Origin: an uncultured Collinsella sp.
GTDB lineage: Bacteria; Actinomycetota; Coriobacteriia; Coriobacteriales; Coriobacteriaceae
DNA length: 64,000 bases
Direction of reading: 5' to 3'
Assembly (NCBI GenBank): GCA_902493895.1
Contig: CABUQW010000007.1
Span: 1-64,000 of the forward strand
The notes under the pieces were generated by a model. It saw only the letters and a list, made by a program, of their open reading frames with translations. It searched no databases and had not been told where the DNA came from. Made by a program: the position numbers and the translations under genes. This document shows, in pieces, positions 7,504 to 15,717 of this stretch. Numbering within the stretch: the stretch's first letter is position 1; every line of letters begins with the position of its first letter.

Positions 7504-10146
7504 ATGTTAGACCGTTTTACCGATCGCGCGCGCAAGGTCATGTCCATGGCCAAGCAAGAGGCGCTCGATCTACACTCAAATAAGGTGGGCACCGAACACT
7601 TGCTGCTCGCGCTTGCCAAGGAGGACGAGGGCATTGCCGCCGAGGCGCTGCGCTCGCTCGATATCTCCTACGACGACATCATGGACACACTCAAAGAGGT
7701 CCAGACCACCGTTCCCGAGCCCAGCGAGGAGACCGAGGCCGCTAAGCTCGCCTTTACGCCACTCGTCATCAGCGTGATGGAGCGCTCTTTCCGCGTGGCG
7801 CGCGAGAACAACCAGACGTATGTGTCGACCGAGCACCTGCTCATCGGCATCGTCGAAGAGGGCAACGGCATGGCCATGGACATTCTCATGCGCCTGGGCG
7901 TGTCATCCGCCTCCATCAAAAAGGCTATCGAGAAACTCACCGCCAAGGACCAGGACAAGAAGCGTCCGCTCGCCGGAGCCGGCGCCGGTCGCCCCGGTGC
8001 GGGCCTGCCGTTCTTTAGCGGCTCGGATGGCTCTCAGCAAAAGGGGAGCGGCACCGACACGCTTAAGCAGTTCGCGACCAACCTCACGCAGAAGGCGCGC
8101 GACGGCGAGCTCGACCCTGTAATTGGTCGCGAAAAGGAAGTCCAGCGTATGATGGAAATTCTTTCGCGCCGCACCAAGAACAACCCGCTCATTCTGGGCG
8201 ACCCCGGCGTGGGCAAGACGGCCATCGTCGAGGGCCTGGCTCAGCAGATTGCAGCCGGCAACGTGCCCGAGAACCTCATGAACCAGAATATCTGGACGCT
8301 CGACCTGCCGGGCCTCGTGGCGGGCGCCAAGTATCGCGGCGAGTTTGAGGAGCGCCTCAAGAACGTGATTCAGGAGGCCACCGAAGCCGACGACGTCATC
8401 CTGTTTATCGACGAGATGCACACCATCATCGGTGCCGGTTCTGCCGAGGGCTCCATCGACGCGAGCTCCATGCTCAAACCCGTGCTCGCGCGCGGTGCCT
8501 TTCAGATTATCGGTGCCACCACGGCCGAGGAATTCCGCAAGTACCTCACCAAGGACCCGGCCTTCGAGCGTCGCTTCCAGACCATCGATGTCGAGGAGCC
8601 GAGCGTCGAGGACACGGTCAAGATCCTGACCGCACTCAAGCCGCGCTACGAGGAGCATCACCATGTGCGCTATACGCAGGGTGCTATCGAGGCCGCCGCG
8701 AACCTTTCCAACCGCTACATCCAGGATCGCTTCCTGCCCGATAAGGCCATCGACCTCATTGACGAGGCCGGCGCCCGCGCTCGCATCGCCGCGAATCGCG
8801 CGCCCGAGCCGGTGCGCGAGGCCGAGCATCGCGTAGAGGAGCTCAAGGCCGCCGCGCAGGAGGCCACCGAGGGCGACGACATGAACAAGGCCGCCGAGAT
8901 TACCGAGCAGCAGAAGGCCGCCGAGATTGAGCTCGCCGAGGCCAAGGCTGCCTGGACCGCTGAGCTCGACGCCAGCCCGCTCACCATCGATGTGAGTCAG
9001 ATTGCCGACATCGTGTCTGTGACCTCTGGCGTGCCGGTTTCCTCGCTCACCGAGAGCGAGAGCCGGCGCCTGCTGCAGACCGAAAGCGTGCTCAAGACGC
9101 GCATCATCGGCCAGGATGAGGCAGTCGAGGCCGTCGCCAAGGCCGTGCGCCGCAGCCGCTCGCCGCTCAAGGACCCGCGTCGTCCCGGCGGCAGCTTTAT
9201 CTTCCTGGGTCCCACCGGCACAGGCAAGACCGAGCTCGCCAAGACGCTCGCCGAGTACCTCTTTGGCAGCAAGGACGCGCTCATCAGCTTCGACATGTCG
9301 GAGTTCGGCAGCGAGTTCGAGGTCTCCAAGCTCATCGGTAGCCCTCCGGGTTACGTGGGCCACGACGAGGGCGGTCAGCTCACCAAGGCCGTTCGCCGTC
9401 ATCCGTACTCGGTCGTGCTGTTCGACGAGATCGAGAAGGCGCACCCCGACATCTTCAACATTTTGTTGCAGGTGCTGGAGGAGGGCCGCCTGACCGATAG
9501 CCAGGGCAAGACGGTCGACTTCCGCAATACCGTGATCATCATGACGTCCAACGTGGGCGCCCGCGAGATCGCGCAGGATGCGAGCGTCGGTTTTGGCACC
9601 ACCGGTGAGCAGGGTCTCACGTCGAGCGAGATCCGCGGCCGTGCGATGGGCGAGCTCAAGCGCCTGTTCCGCCCCGAGCTGCTCAATCGTATCGACGATA
9701 TTGTGGTGTTCCAGAAGCTCTCGGGCGAGAATCTCACCAAGATTGCGCACCTGCTGGTGGACGATCTGCGTCAGCGTTTGATTGCCAACGGCATGAACAT
9801 CAAGCTCACCGATGCGGCCTATGACAAGATCGTGGCCGAGGGCACCGACCTCACCAACGGTGCGCGTCCGCTGCGCCGCGCCATTCAAAAGCTCATCGAG
9901 GACCCGCTGTCCGAGGAGCTCCTGGCCGGCGAGTGGGGCGAGGGCGATACCGTCCTGTGCGACGTGGCCGACGGCAAGTTTGTCTTTAGCCACGGCGCGG
10001 GCGAGATCCCGGCACCGCGTCCGGCGGGTACGCTCGGGGGCGATACCGCCCCGGCGGCGCCGCACACCGGAAACGCCGCGCCTGTGAGCAGTGGCGTGAG
10101 CTCGGGCCCCGGTGGCATGATGCAAGCCGGTTCCGGCGCGCTGTAG
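7504..10146 (+). CDS. clpC: ATP-dependent Clp protease ATP-binding subunit ClpC
   Basis: 880-aa AAA+ unfoldase that feeds proteins to ClpP. Domains in order: two Clp-N repeats (residues about 1-145); a Gly/Ala/Pro linker; AAA module 1 with Walker A GDPGVGKT (about 232) and Walker B ILFIDEMHT; a middle UVR-like coiled segment (EAEHRVEELKAAAQEATEG) that distinguishes ClpC from ClpB; and AAA module 2 with Walker A GPTGTGKT (about 569) and VVLFDEIEKAHPD. The last 45 residues are a low-complexity Gly/Pro/Ala tail. In Bacillus the gene lies in ctsR-mcsA-mcsB-clpC-radA-disA. Here ctsR, mcsAB and radA are absent, but disA still lies 5.6 kb downstream. Confidence 0.95.
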   Translation: MLDRFTDRARKVMSMAKQEALDLHSNKVGTEHLLLALAKEDEGIAAEALRSLDISYDDIMDTLKEVQTTVPEPSEETEAAKLAFTPLVISVMERSFRVARENNQTYVSTEHLLIGIVEEGNGMAMDILMRLGVSSASIKKAIEKLTAKDQDKKRPLAGAGAGRPGAGLPFFSGSDGSQQKGSGTDTLKQFATNLTQKARDGELDPVIGREKEVQRMMEILSRRTKNNPLILGDPGVGKTAIVEGLAQQIAAGNVPENLMNQNIWTLDLPGLVAGAKYRGEFEERLKNVIQEATEADDVILFIDEMHTIIGAGSAEGSIDASSMLKPVLARGAFQIIGATTAEEFRKYLTKDPAFERRFQTIDVEEPSVEDTVKILTALKPRYEEHHHVRYTQGAIEAAANLSNRYIQDRFLPDKAIDLIDEAGARARIAANRAPEPVREAEHRVEELKAAAQEATEGDDMNKAAEITEQQKAAEIELAEAKAAWTAELDASPLTIDVSQIADIVSVTSGVPVSSLTESESRRLLQTESVLKTRIIGQDEAVEAVAKAVRRSRSPLKDPRRPGGSFIFLGPTGTGKTELAKTLAEYLFGSKDALISFDMSEFGSEFEVSKLIGSPPGYVGHDEGGQLTKAVRRHPYSVVLFDEIEKAHPDIFNILLQVLEEGRLTDSQGKTVDFRNTVIIMTSNVGAREIAQDASVGFGTTGEQGLTSSEIRGRAMGELKRLFRPELLNRIDDIVVFQKLSGENLTKIAHLLVDDLRQRLIANGMNIKLTDAAYDKIVAEGTDLTNGARPLRRAIQKLIEDPLSEELLAGEWGEGDTVLCDVADGKFVFSHGAGEIPAPRPAGTLGGDTAPAAPHTGNAAPVSSGVSSGPGGMMQAGSGAL

Positions 10147-10171
10147 GGATTAAACATACCTTGTATAACGG

Positions 10172-10205
10172 GGGCGTTTCCGATAAGGAAGCGCCCTCAT
10201 TTCTT
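10172..10205 (+). terminator. Terminator after clpC
   Basis: Stem GGGCGTTTCC (10172-10181) / GGAAGCGCCC (10187-10196) with one G-T pair, followed by TCATTTCTTTT. Confidence 0.85.
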
Positions 10206-10229
10206 TTGAAATGCGCTTCAATCTGCCGT

Positions 10230-10258
10230 GCTATACTAAAATCGAGATATAGTATAGC
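10230..10258. promoter_or_regulatory. Operator/promoter of the RelB-PIN operon
   Basis: Perfect 9-bp inverted repeat GCTATACTA (10230-10238) / TAGTATAGC (10250-10258), 11-nt spacer. The left arm contains a -10-like TATACT, and the right arm ends just before the AAAGGAG ribosome site. This is the expected place for autorepression by the antitoxin. Confidence 0.75.
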
Positions 10259-10270
10259 AAAGGAGCTGAT

Positions 10271-10630
10271 ATGCCTACGTCAATACTCGACACGCGGCCA
10301 GTTCAGATGAACGTGCGTATAGATCGCCAGCTCAAAGAGGCGGGAGACGCCGTCCTGACTCATATTGGCATGACGCCGTCACAAGCCGTTCGGATACTTT
10401 GGGAGTATCTGGTCGTTAACGGACGCATGCCCTCGAAGGGAGACGCGGCGGCTCCGGTTTCTGACGGAGTGGAGCATCGGCGCATGGAGTCAAGGGCCGC
10501 GCAAGGCAGCCATATCGTTCGCGATTCGTGCCTCAAATACGGCATCCCCATCCCTGAGTTCTCGGGAGACTATGACGACCTCTATGAGGAGGCCATGGCG
10601 GAGCGCTATCCCGAGTGGGTGGAACTATGA
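10271..10630 (+). CDS. RelB/DinJ-family antitoxin
   Basis: 119-aa antitoxin with an N-terminal ribbon-helix-helix (PVQMNVRIDRQLKEAGDAVL, then HIGMTPSQAVRILWEYLVV), the RelB/DinJ pattern, which binds DNA as a dimer. The C-terminal half is charged and probably wraps the toxin. AAGGAG precedes ATG 10271. The stop overlaps the toxin start (ATGA at 10627-10630), so the pair is translationally coupled. RelB/DinJ antitoxins usually partner RelE/YafQ toxins, but here the partner is a PIN nuclease. The palindrome at 10230-10258 is the likely operator. Confidence 0.85.
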   Translation: MPTSILDTRPVQMNVRIDRQLKEAGDAVLTHIGMTPSQAVRILWEYLVVNGRMPSKGDAAAPVSDGVEHRRMESRAAQGSHIVRDSCLKYGIPIPEFSGDYDDLYEEAMAERYPEWVEL

Positions 10631-11148
10631 GCACAGAAGGCGTCCTCAAGCTGTTAATCGATACCAACGTATGGATGGATTATTTTTCTGGCAGGTCCGA
10701 CCGTACGGCAAATGTCGTCCATCTGATCGAGATTGCCGACGCCTCGGAACGGATTGCCCTGTTTGCCTCGTCGCTTTCGGTCAAAGACGTTTCATATCTT
10801 GTCTCGGCGGCAATCAAGCAGGAGTGCCGAAGAAAGACTGGCTCACTGAGCGATAACGCCATTGCGGCGGCAGACGAAACGGCCTGGGCATGCGTTCGAC
10901 AGATGCGCGAGCTAGCCCTCATCGCCCCGGTCGGTGCAGACGAGGTCTTCGACTCCTTTGTGTTCAAGCACCACCACAATGACTTTGAGGACGACCTGAT
11001 GCTGGGCGTCGCCAATCGCATTGATGCCGATTACGTCGTGACGGAGGACAAGAATCTTATTAAACATACCAATGGTGTATGCATTAATGTTCAACAGGCG
11101 TTGAGGTTGGTTGGGGGGTCCAACGTTCCCTCTGCGCAGCCCGTCTAG
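10627..11148 (+). CDS. PIN-domain toxin ribonuclease
   Basis: 173-aa PIN domain, a Mg2+-dependent RNase fold typical of VapC-like toxins. The acidic site is visible: LLIDTNVWMD at residues 9-18 holds the first Asp, and DFEDDLMLGVANRIDADYVV plus TEDKNL hold the later Asp residues. A longer frame begins at 10615, but the ATG at 10627 overlapping the antitoxin stop is the natural start. The RNA target cannot be told from sequence. The gene is followed by about 150 bp before pepD with no clear terminator. Confidence 0.85.
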   Translation: MSTEGVLKLLIDTNVWMDYFSGRSDRTANVVHLIEIADASERIALFASSLSVKDVSYLVSAAIKQECRRKTGSLSDNAIAAADETAWACVRQMRELALIAPVGADEVFDSFVFKHHHNDFEDDLMLGVANRIDADYVVTEDKNLIKHTNGVCINVQQALRLVGGSNVPSAQPV

Positions 11149-11296
11149 CTTGCTTTACCTTGATAAAGTGGCGTTTCCTCACCGTTAGCCGATGATGCGA
11201 GGGCGCTCGGCGTTTTCGACTGGTTTATGCACGCAAAGTCTGGGAATATACAAGTCGCATGTCTTACTGTCTAACCAGTTGCGCCAAGGAGGCACC

Positions 11297-12754
11297 ATGG
11301 ACTACAAGATTACCGGCTACGAGCCCGCCCAGCTGTTCCATTTCTTTGAGGAGGTCAGCGCGATCCCCCGTGGGTCTGGCAACGAGAAGGGCATCAGCGA
11401 TTTCCTGGTTGCGTTTGCCAAGGAGCGCGGCCTCGATGTGTACCAGGACGAGGTCTACAACGTCATCATTCGCAAGCCCGCATCTGCCGGTGCCGAGAAT
11501 GCCCCGACCGTGATGCTGCAGGGCCATATCGACATGGTGTGCGACAAGTTGGGTTCCGTTGAGCATGACTTTACGACCGACGGTATCGACCTGGTCGTCA
11601 AGGACGGCGTCCTCACCGCTAACGGCACTACTCTGGGCGCCGACAACGGTATCGCCGTCGCTCTGATGCTTACCGTGCTCAACGATGATTCGATTGCCCA
11701 TCCGGCTCTCGAGTGCGTATTCACCACCGACGAGGAGACTGGCCTGGTCGGCGCCGAGACGCTCGACAAGTCCCAGATTAGCGCCCGCACCATGATTAAC
11801 CTTGACTCCGAGGAAGAGGGCGTTGCCACCGTCAGCTGCGCCGGCGGCGTCGTCGTTACCTACACCTGCCCGATCGCGCGCGAGCACAAGACCGGTAGCA
11901 CCCTCACGCTCGACATCTCCGGCCTGCTGGGCGGTCACTCCGGCAGCGATATCCACCTGGAGCGCGGCAATGGCAACCTCATCATGGCCCGCATCATCGA
12001 CCGCCTGATGGTTGCCGGCGAGCCCGCCATCGTCAGCTTTAACGGCGGCACCAAGGACAACGCCATCAACCGTGAGTGCAAGGCTGTTCTGGTCTACGCC
12101 GACCACGCTGCCGCCGAGGCTGCGGCCGAGATCGCCCGTGGCATCATCGCTGACGTCACTGCCGAGCTCGAGGTCTTCGACCCCGGCTTTACCTGCACCG
12201 TCGAGATTGCCGACGACGCCGAGGTCGAGGCCATGGACCAGAAGTCCGCGCTTGCCCTCATCCGCGCCCTGCGTCTTGCCCCCAACGGTGTGATTCGCCG
12301 CAACGTCGCCACCGACGGCTCCGTCGAGGTTTCCTCCAACATCGGTGTGGTTGCCACTTCTGACGACGAGGTCAAGATCATGCTGTCCCCGCGTTCCTCG
12401 ATCACCTCGCTGCAGAACGAGTTCAAGGACCGCCTGCAGACGCTGGCCGATGTCCTGGGCTTCGACGCCAAGTTTGAGTTCGAGTATCCCGGCTGGAGCT
12501 ATGCCGAGCATTCGCCGGTCCGTGACGTCTTTGTCGAGAGCTATCGCGAGCTCTTTGGCTCCGAGCTGCGCATCGAGTCCATTCACGCCGGCCTTGAGTG
12601 CGGCCTGTTTGCCGAGGCCCTGCACGGCCTGGACGCCATCGCCGTGGGCCCGACGCTCTCCGATGTCCACACCCCGGACGAGAGCATGGAGCTCGCTTCT
12701 GCCGAGCGCTTCTACGAGCTGCTCATCGACGTCCTCAAGCGCCTCGCTGCGTAA
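11297..12754 (+). CDS. pepD: Aminoacyl-histidine (Xaa-His) dipeptidase
   Basis: 485-aa M20-family metallopeptidase that splits beta-Ala-His and other Xaa-His dipeptides in the cytosol. Metal and catalytic motifs are present: LQGHIDMVCDK (His and Asp), TTLGADNGIAVA (bridging Asp), TTDEETGLVGAE (general-base Glu and metal Glu), NLDSEEEG, and a C-terminal HAGLECGLFAE with SDVHTPDE. The start is ATG 11297 because AAGGAGG lies six bases upstream; the frame extends to 11192 without another good ribosome site. It is monocistronic and ends near a strong bidirectional terminator. Confidence 0.9.
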   Translation: MDYKITGYEPAQLFHFFEEVSAIPRGSGNEKGISDFLVAFAKERGLDVYQDEVYNVIIRKPASAGAENAPTVMLQGHIDMVCDKLGSVEHDFTTDGIDLVVKDGVLTANGTTLGADNGIAVALMLTVLNDDSIAHPALECVFTTDEETGLVGAETLDKSQISARTMINLDSEEEGVATVSCAGGVVVTYTCPIAREHKTGSTLTLDISGLLGGHSGSDIHLERGNGNLIMARIIDRLMVAGEPAIVSFNGGTKDNAINRECKAVLVYADHAAAEAAAEIARGIIADVTAELEVFDPGFTCTVEIADDAEVEAMDQKSALALIRALRLAPNGVIRRNVATDGSVEVSSNIGVVATSDDEVKIMLSPRSSITSLQNEFKDRLQTLADVLGFDAKFEFEYPGWSYAEHSPVRDVFVESYRELFGSELRIESIHAGLECGLFAEALHGLDAIAVGPTLSDVHTPDESMELASAERFYELLIDVLKRLAA

Positions 12755-12810
12755 AGGTTGCGCTAGCAGCAGTCCGAGCCACGTGCTAGCGGATTGCAAA
12801 TGAAATTATG

Positions 12811-12858
12811 AGGGGGGGGGCATCCGAGCTTTTGCGACGGGTGCCCCCCTCTTTTTTG
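12811..12858. terminator. Bidirectional terminator between pepD and hipA
   Basis: G-rich arm with nine consecutive G (12812-12820) plus CATCC pairs with GGGTGCCCCCC (about 12839-12848), followed by CTCTTTTTT on the plus strand. It lies between convergent genes. Confidence 0.8.
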
Positions 12859-12884
12859 TTTGATAATTGCGAAATTACGGCCAC

Positions 12885-14189
12885 CTAGTCCATTTCTGCC
12901 CTGATGAGGTCGAGGGTGCGCTGGCAGTTTTCGCGGACGGGGCCGAGCATATGCTCGCGCAGGTCCGCCATGCCGGGCAGGTCGGCGTATTCGTCCATGA
13001 CCTCTTCCATGCAAATGGGCACCTCGTAGGCGAGGTCCATCATGGTCGCAAAGCAAAACTTCTCGGATAGCCCGGCATCGGTGAGCGTCGCCTCCAGCGT
13101 GGGGTCGCCCATACCGTGGTATCGGCGGATAGCGCCTGGACCGATGCACCCCACACGATTTTCGCCGCCAACGCTCATGGCAAGGCGCGCCCGGCGGCGC
13201 ATGCGCTCATACGCCAAACCCGACGCGACATCGTACATTCGAGCCATCATGGCTGCGCCGTCGTTTCCAAGGAGCAGGGAATAGTTTTTCGCGTGCGCAT
13301 CCGGTGCGCCGATGATGGCGTTAAAGAAAAGTATCTGCGTAAACAGATACAGGTTAAGTTGATGGTGGCTCGTATTTACGAGGAGCTCTTGAATGTCGCG
13401 TGTGGTCGGGCCGCCGTCTGCCGTGTACTTTTGGGCGGGCATCACCCCAAGTGCCTGACAGAGGTCTTCTTGATGTAGGCGCCTGATCGTTCCGTCTTTG
13501 ACTTTCACGCGGTCATAGCGCTCAACAATGAGGGCAGGTTCGTCCTCAAACATACGATATTCGACGTTTGCCGTTGCGATGCCGGCGCGCTGGGCGCTTT
13601 TCATGCAGACAAACTCATTGAGAGCCTCGAGTTTAAATCCGATAACGCCATTTTTGAAAATATGCGTCGTGGGCGAGGAGCCCATGCATTCGCACCAGCG
13701 GCCGTTTATGAACGCGAGCGCGAACTTGCCCTGGTTGCCTCCAAGTGACCAACTTTCATCTAGACCCATCCACGATGCATCGCGGTCATCTCTGATCGAC
13801 TTGAGACGGAGAGCAATTTCGTGGTCGTCTATAGGGCGGTATTCGCCAGCGCGATGCAGGACGGCGTCGGCATCTTCTTCGGCACAAAACTGCACTCCGC
13901 CCGGACAGTCGAGTCCGATATGGCTGAGCAACGCAACGGGATTGTTGGGCCTAACGTCGAATTCGGCGGCAATCGCTTTTCGTTGGTCCTCGCTGTCGGG
14001 TAGAAGGCCAAACAGGTACGGATTCATGACCTGTTGTCCGTATGTGCGATTCGATACGGGTATGTTGGTCGATAGGGCTGGCCCGTCATAGTCATGATCG
14101 TAGGTAAAGCTGATAAGACCGTTCTCATCTTGCGTGAGCGTTCCCGCAGGTACGCCGCAAATAATAGTCCGAAGTGATGTTCTGGCCAT
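12885..14189 (-). CDS. hipA: HipA-family serine/threonine kinase toxin
   Basis: 434-aa kinase toxin of the HipBA system. E. coli HipA phosphorylates glutamyl-tRNA synthetase. The N-subdomain contains LSTNIPVSNRTYGQQVMNPYLFGLLPD. The phosphate-binding stretch is SLGGNQGKFAL. The catalytic loop is GAPDAHAKNYSLLL and the metal motif YDVASGLAYE replaces the usual D-(L/I)-A-S. All catalytic residues look intact, so the toxin should be active. ATG 14189 is three bases after the hipB stop, which indicates an operon. The target in this lineage is not known from sequence. Confidence 0.9.
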   Translation of the reverse strand: MARTSLRTIICGVPAGTLTQDENGLISFTYDHDYDGPALSTNIPVSNRTYGQQVMNPYLFGLLPDSEDQRKAIAAEFDVRPNNPVALLSHIGLDCPGGVQFCAEEDADAVLHRAGEYRPIDDHEIALRLKSIRDDRDASWMGLDESWSLGGNQGKFALAFINGRWCECMGSSPTTHIFKNGVIGFKLEALNEFVCMKSAQRAGIATANVEYRMFEDEPALIVERYDRVKVKDGTIRRLHQEDLCQALGVMPAQKYTADGGPTTRDIQELLVNTSHHQLNLYLFTQILFFNAIIGAPDAHAKNYSLLLGNDGAAMMARMYDVASGLAYERMRRRARLAMSVGGENRVGCIGPGAIRRYHGMGDPTLEATLTDAGLSEKFCFATMMDLAYEVPICMEEVMDEYADLPGMADLREHMLGPVRENCQRTLDLIRAEMD

Positions 14190-14192
14190 TGG

Positions 14193-14663
14193 CTATTTCC
14201 CTTCGGGCTTGGTTTGGTTAGATACGTTTGCGGCAATCGAGACTCCGAGATTGGACATGGCGAAATCGGCGAAGACCTCGTCGTAGAGTGCGGATGTAAA
14301 GGGGGCATCTGCAAGAGCCGGAATGGGGGTACTACGACGGTTGCGATGATGAGGACGTTGAGTGTGATGGCGCCTGGGGATGCTGCGAGGCAGCGGATTG
14401 GCATGCGGGGCGTCGACTGGTCGCTCGTTTTTCGCTTCGCCGATATCCCCTTGAGCGGCGAGTGCCAGTCCAAGAGCATTGAAAATCGTCAGCAACTTGT
14501 CGAGTCGAATGCCGGTGGCGTCTCCTAGCTCGAGCGATGCGAGCAGGCGCTCCGAAACACCGGCTTTTTTAGCGAGGGTCGCCCGGGTGAGACCCTGCGC
14601 CTCGCGTGCCTGGCGCACGTAGATGCCAGCTTGGCGCGGTGTGGTGATGGGAAGGGTGTCCAC
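14193..14663 (-). CDS. hipB: HipB-family antitoxin / XRE repressor
   Basis: 156-aa XRE helix-turn-helix protein (RQAGIYVRQAREAQGLTRAT, LAKKAGVSERLLASLELGD) that should neutralise HipA and repress the operon. I chose the GTG at 14663: it has GGAG with six-base spacing, and it leaves the palindromic operator (14679-14719) untranslated. The frame can be extended to ATG 14720, but that start would lie inside the operator. After the HTH (to about residue 75) there is a His/Arg/Pro-rich stretch and a C-terminal region (ALYDEVFADFAMSNLGVSIA) unlike E. coli HipB, which is only 88 aa. That extension is unusual. Confidence 0.8.
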   Translation of the reverse strand: MDTLPITTPRQAGIYVRQAREAQGLTRATLAKKAGVSERLLASLELGDATGIRLDKLLTIFNALGLALAAQGDIGEAKNERPVDAPHANPLPRSIPRRHHTQRPHHRNRRSTPIPALADAPFTSALYDEVFADFAMSNLGVSIAANVSNQTKPEGK

Positions 14664-14678
14664 GGCGATCTCCAAACG

Positions 14679-14719
14679 TGCAGACTTTTGCATATCAGTA
14701 TGACATGCAAAAGTCTGCA
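14679..14719. promoter_or_regulatory. hipBA operator
   Basis: Perfect 15-bp inverted repeat, TGCAGACTTTTGCAT (14679-14693) and ATGCAAAAGTCTGCA (14705-14719), 11-nt spacer, directly upstream of the hipB ribosome site. A near copy (ATGCAAAACTCTGCAT, one mismatch in 16) lies at 14732-14747 inside the adjacent terminator. Confidence 0.8.
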
Positions 14720-14720
14720 T

Positions 14721-14755
14721 GAAAAGGCCTCATGCAAAACTCTGCATGAGGCCTT
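14721..14755 (-). terminator. Terminator of mntP
   Basis: Perfect 13-bp stem AAGGCCTCATGCA (14724-14736) / TGCATGAGGCCTT (14743-14755), followed on the minus strand by TTTTC. The stem and loop contain the third hip-type operator half. Confidence 0.8.
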
Positions 14756-14791
14756 GTGCTGGCGTTGAGTTTTGAGCGATTGTGTTTGGCG

Positions 14792-15370
14792 TTACAGCGC
14801 CAAAATCCCCAGATGCTCAAGCAAAATCTTAAGCCCAATAAGGATGAGCACGACGCCACCCACGATGGTGGCGGGTTTTTCGTAGCGCGCGCCAAAGGTG
14901 TGGCCGATCGCTACGCCGGCGACGGAGAAGATAAACGTTGTGACGCCGATAAGCGATACAGCGGGCACGATGTCAACCGAGAGCGCGGCAAATGAGATGC
15001 CCACGGCTAGGGCGTCGATTGAGGTGGCGATAGCGAGGATCAGGTACTCGACCAGGTCAATCTTTTCGGCATTCTTGCCGTCGCCTTCATCCTCGTCCTC
15101 GGTAAAGGCCTCCCACAGCATTTTGCCGCCGATGAAGGCGAGCAGGATAAAGGCGATCCAGTGGTCGATGGGGCCGATGATGCCCATAAACTGGCTGCCA
15201 AGCGCCCATCCGATTACGGGCATGCCGGCCTGAAAGCCGCCAAAGAACAGGCCGAGCACCACGGCGACTTTAAGGTTGATCTTCTTCATGCCAAGGCCCT
15301 TGCAGATGGATACGGCAAAGGCGTCCATCGAAAGGCCAACGGCGAGCAACACGAGCTCTGCGAGTCCCAT
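14792..15370 (-). CDS. mntP: Putative manganese efflux pump MntP
   Basis: 192-aa membrane protein of the MntP (DUF204) family that exports Mn2+. Two homologous halves of three helices are visible. The conserved Asp motifs sit in each half: VGLSMDAFAVSICKGLG near the N-terminus and ATSIDALAVGISFA in the middle. An acidic cytosolic loop (TEDEDEGDG) separates the halves. The true start is ATG 15370 (MGLAELVLL); the frame continues upstream through the riboswitch but that part is not coding. The manganese riboswitch in the leader supports the function strongly. Confidence 0.95.
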   Translation of the reverse strand: MGLAELVLLAVGLSMDAFAVSICKGLGMKKINLKVAVVLGLFFGGFQAGMPVIGWALGSQFMGIIGPIDHWIAFILLAFIGGKMLWEAFTEDEDEGDGKNAEKIDLVEYLILAIATSIDALAVGISFAALSVDIVPAVSLIGVTTFIFSVAGVAIGHTFGARYEKPATIVGGVVLILIGLKILLEHLGILAL

Positions 15371-15422
15371 AGTCTGGCTCCCTCTCTGCGGGCGGGCCCG
15401 CGTGTACCTCTTGGGGGAGTAA

Positions 15423-15558
15423 CAAAAAAGACTCGTGGCGTACGCGTTGCGCGCACAGCCACGAGTCTCGTTCATTAAGGCAAGCCAGGCCGCATCGGCC
15501 AGTGTGTTGACTTGCCGCGCCACCGGAGGCGAACCCGATCACGCGACTACTCCCTCAT
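15423..15558 (-). promoter_or_regulatory. yybP-ykoY manganese riboswitch controlling mntP
   Basis: Read on the minus strand from 15558: ATGAG, the conserved loop GGAGTAG, arm GGCAAGTCAACACAC...GGCTTGCC, then the second conserved loop GAACGAGA and CTCGT. P1 pairs ATGAG (15554-15558) with CTCGT (15461-15465). CTCGT is also part of the 5' arm of the terminator ACTCGTGGC (15458-15466) / GCCACGAGT (15431-15439), which is followed by six T. P1 and terminator are therefore mutually exclusive, as expected for an Mn2+-ON switch. I recognise the class from its two conserved loops. Confidence 0.88.
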
Positions 15559-15717
15559 TTATGCGAATCCCGATGCTACCACATAAGCAGCTCATTTGGA
15601 TTGGGGCTCTCAGCTGTGTTCGCTCATTCTGTAAGCATCGGATTTTGCGGGCGTCACAGGGGCAAACCGTGAGAAACTTATTGACGTTTATGGAGCGTAT
15701 ACGATGGGAGCGATGCC

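Noticed and set aside
7903..10125. 740-codon antisense frame opposite clpC
   Set aside because: Shadow of the biased clpC codons; no domain and no ribosome site.
11192..11296. Longer N-terminus for PepD
   Set aside because: No ribosome site at the upstream start, and the family N-terminus begins at ATG 11297.
12812..12820. Run of nine G as a phase-variable tract
   Set aside because: It lies in a bidirectional terminator between convergent genes, outside any coding frame or promoter.
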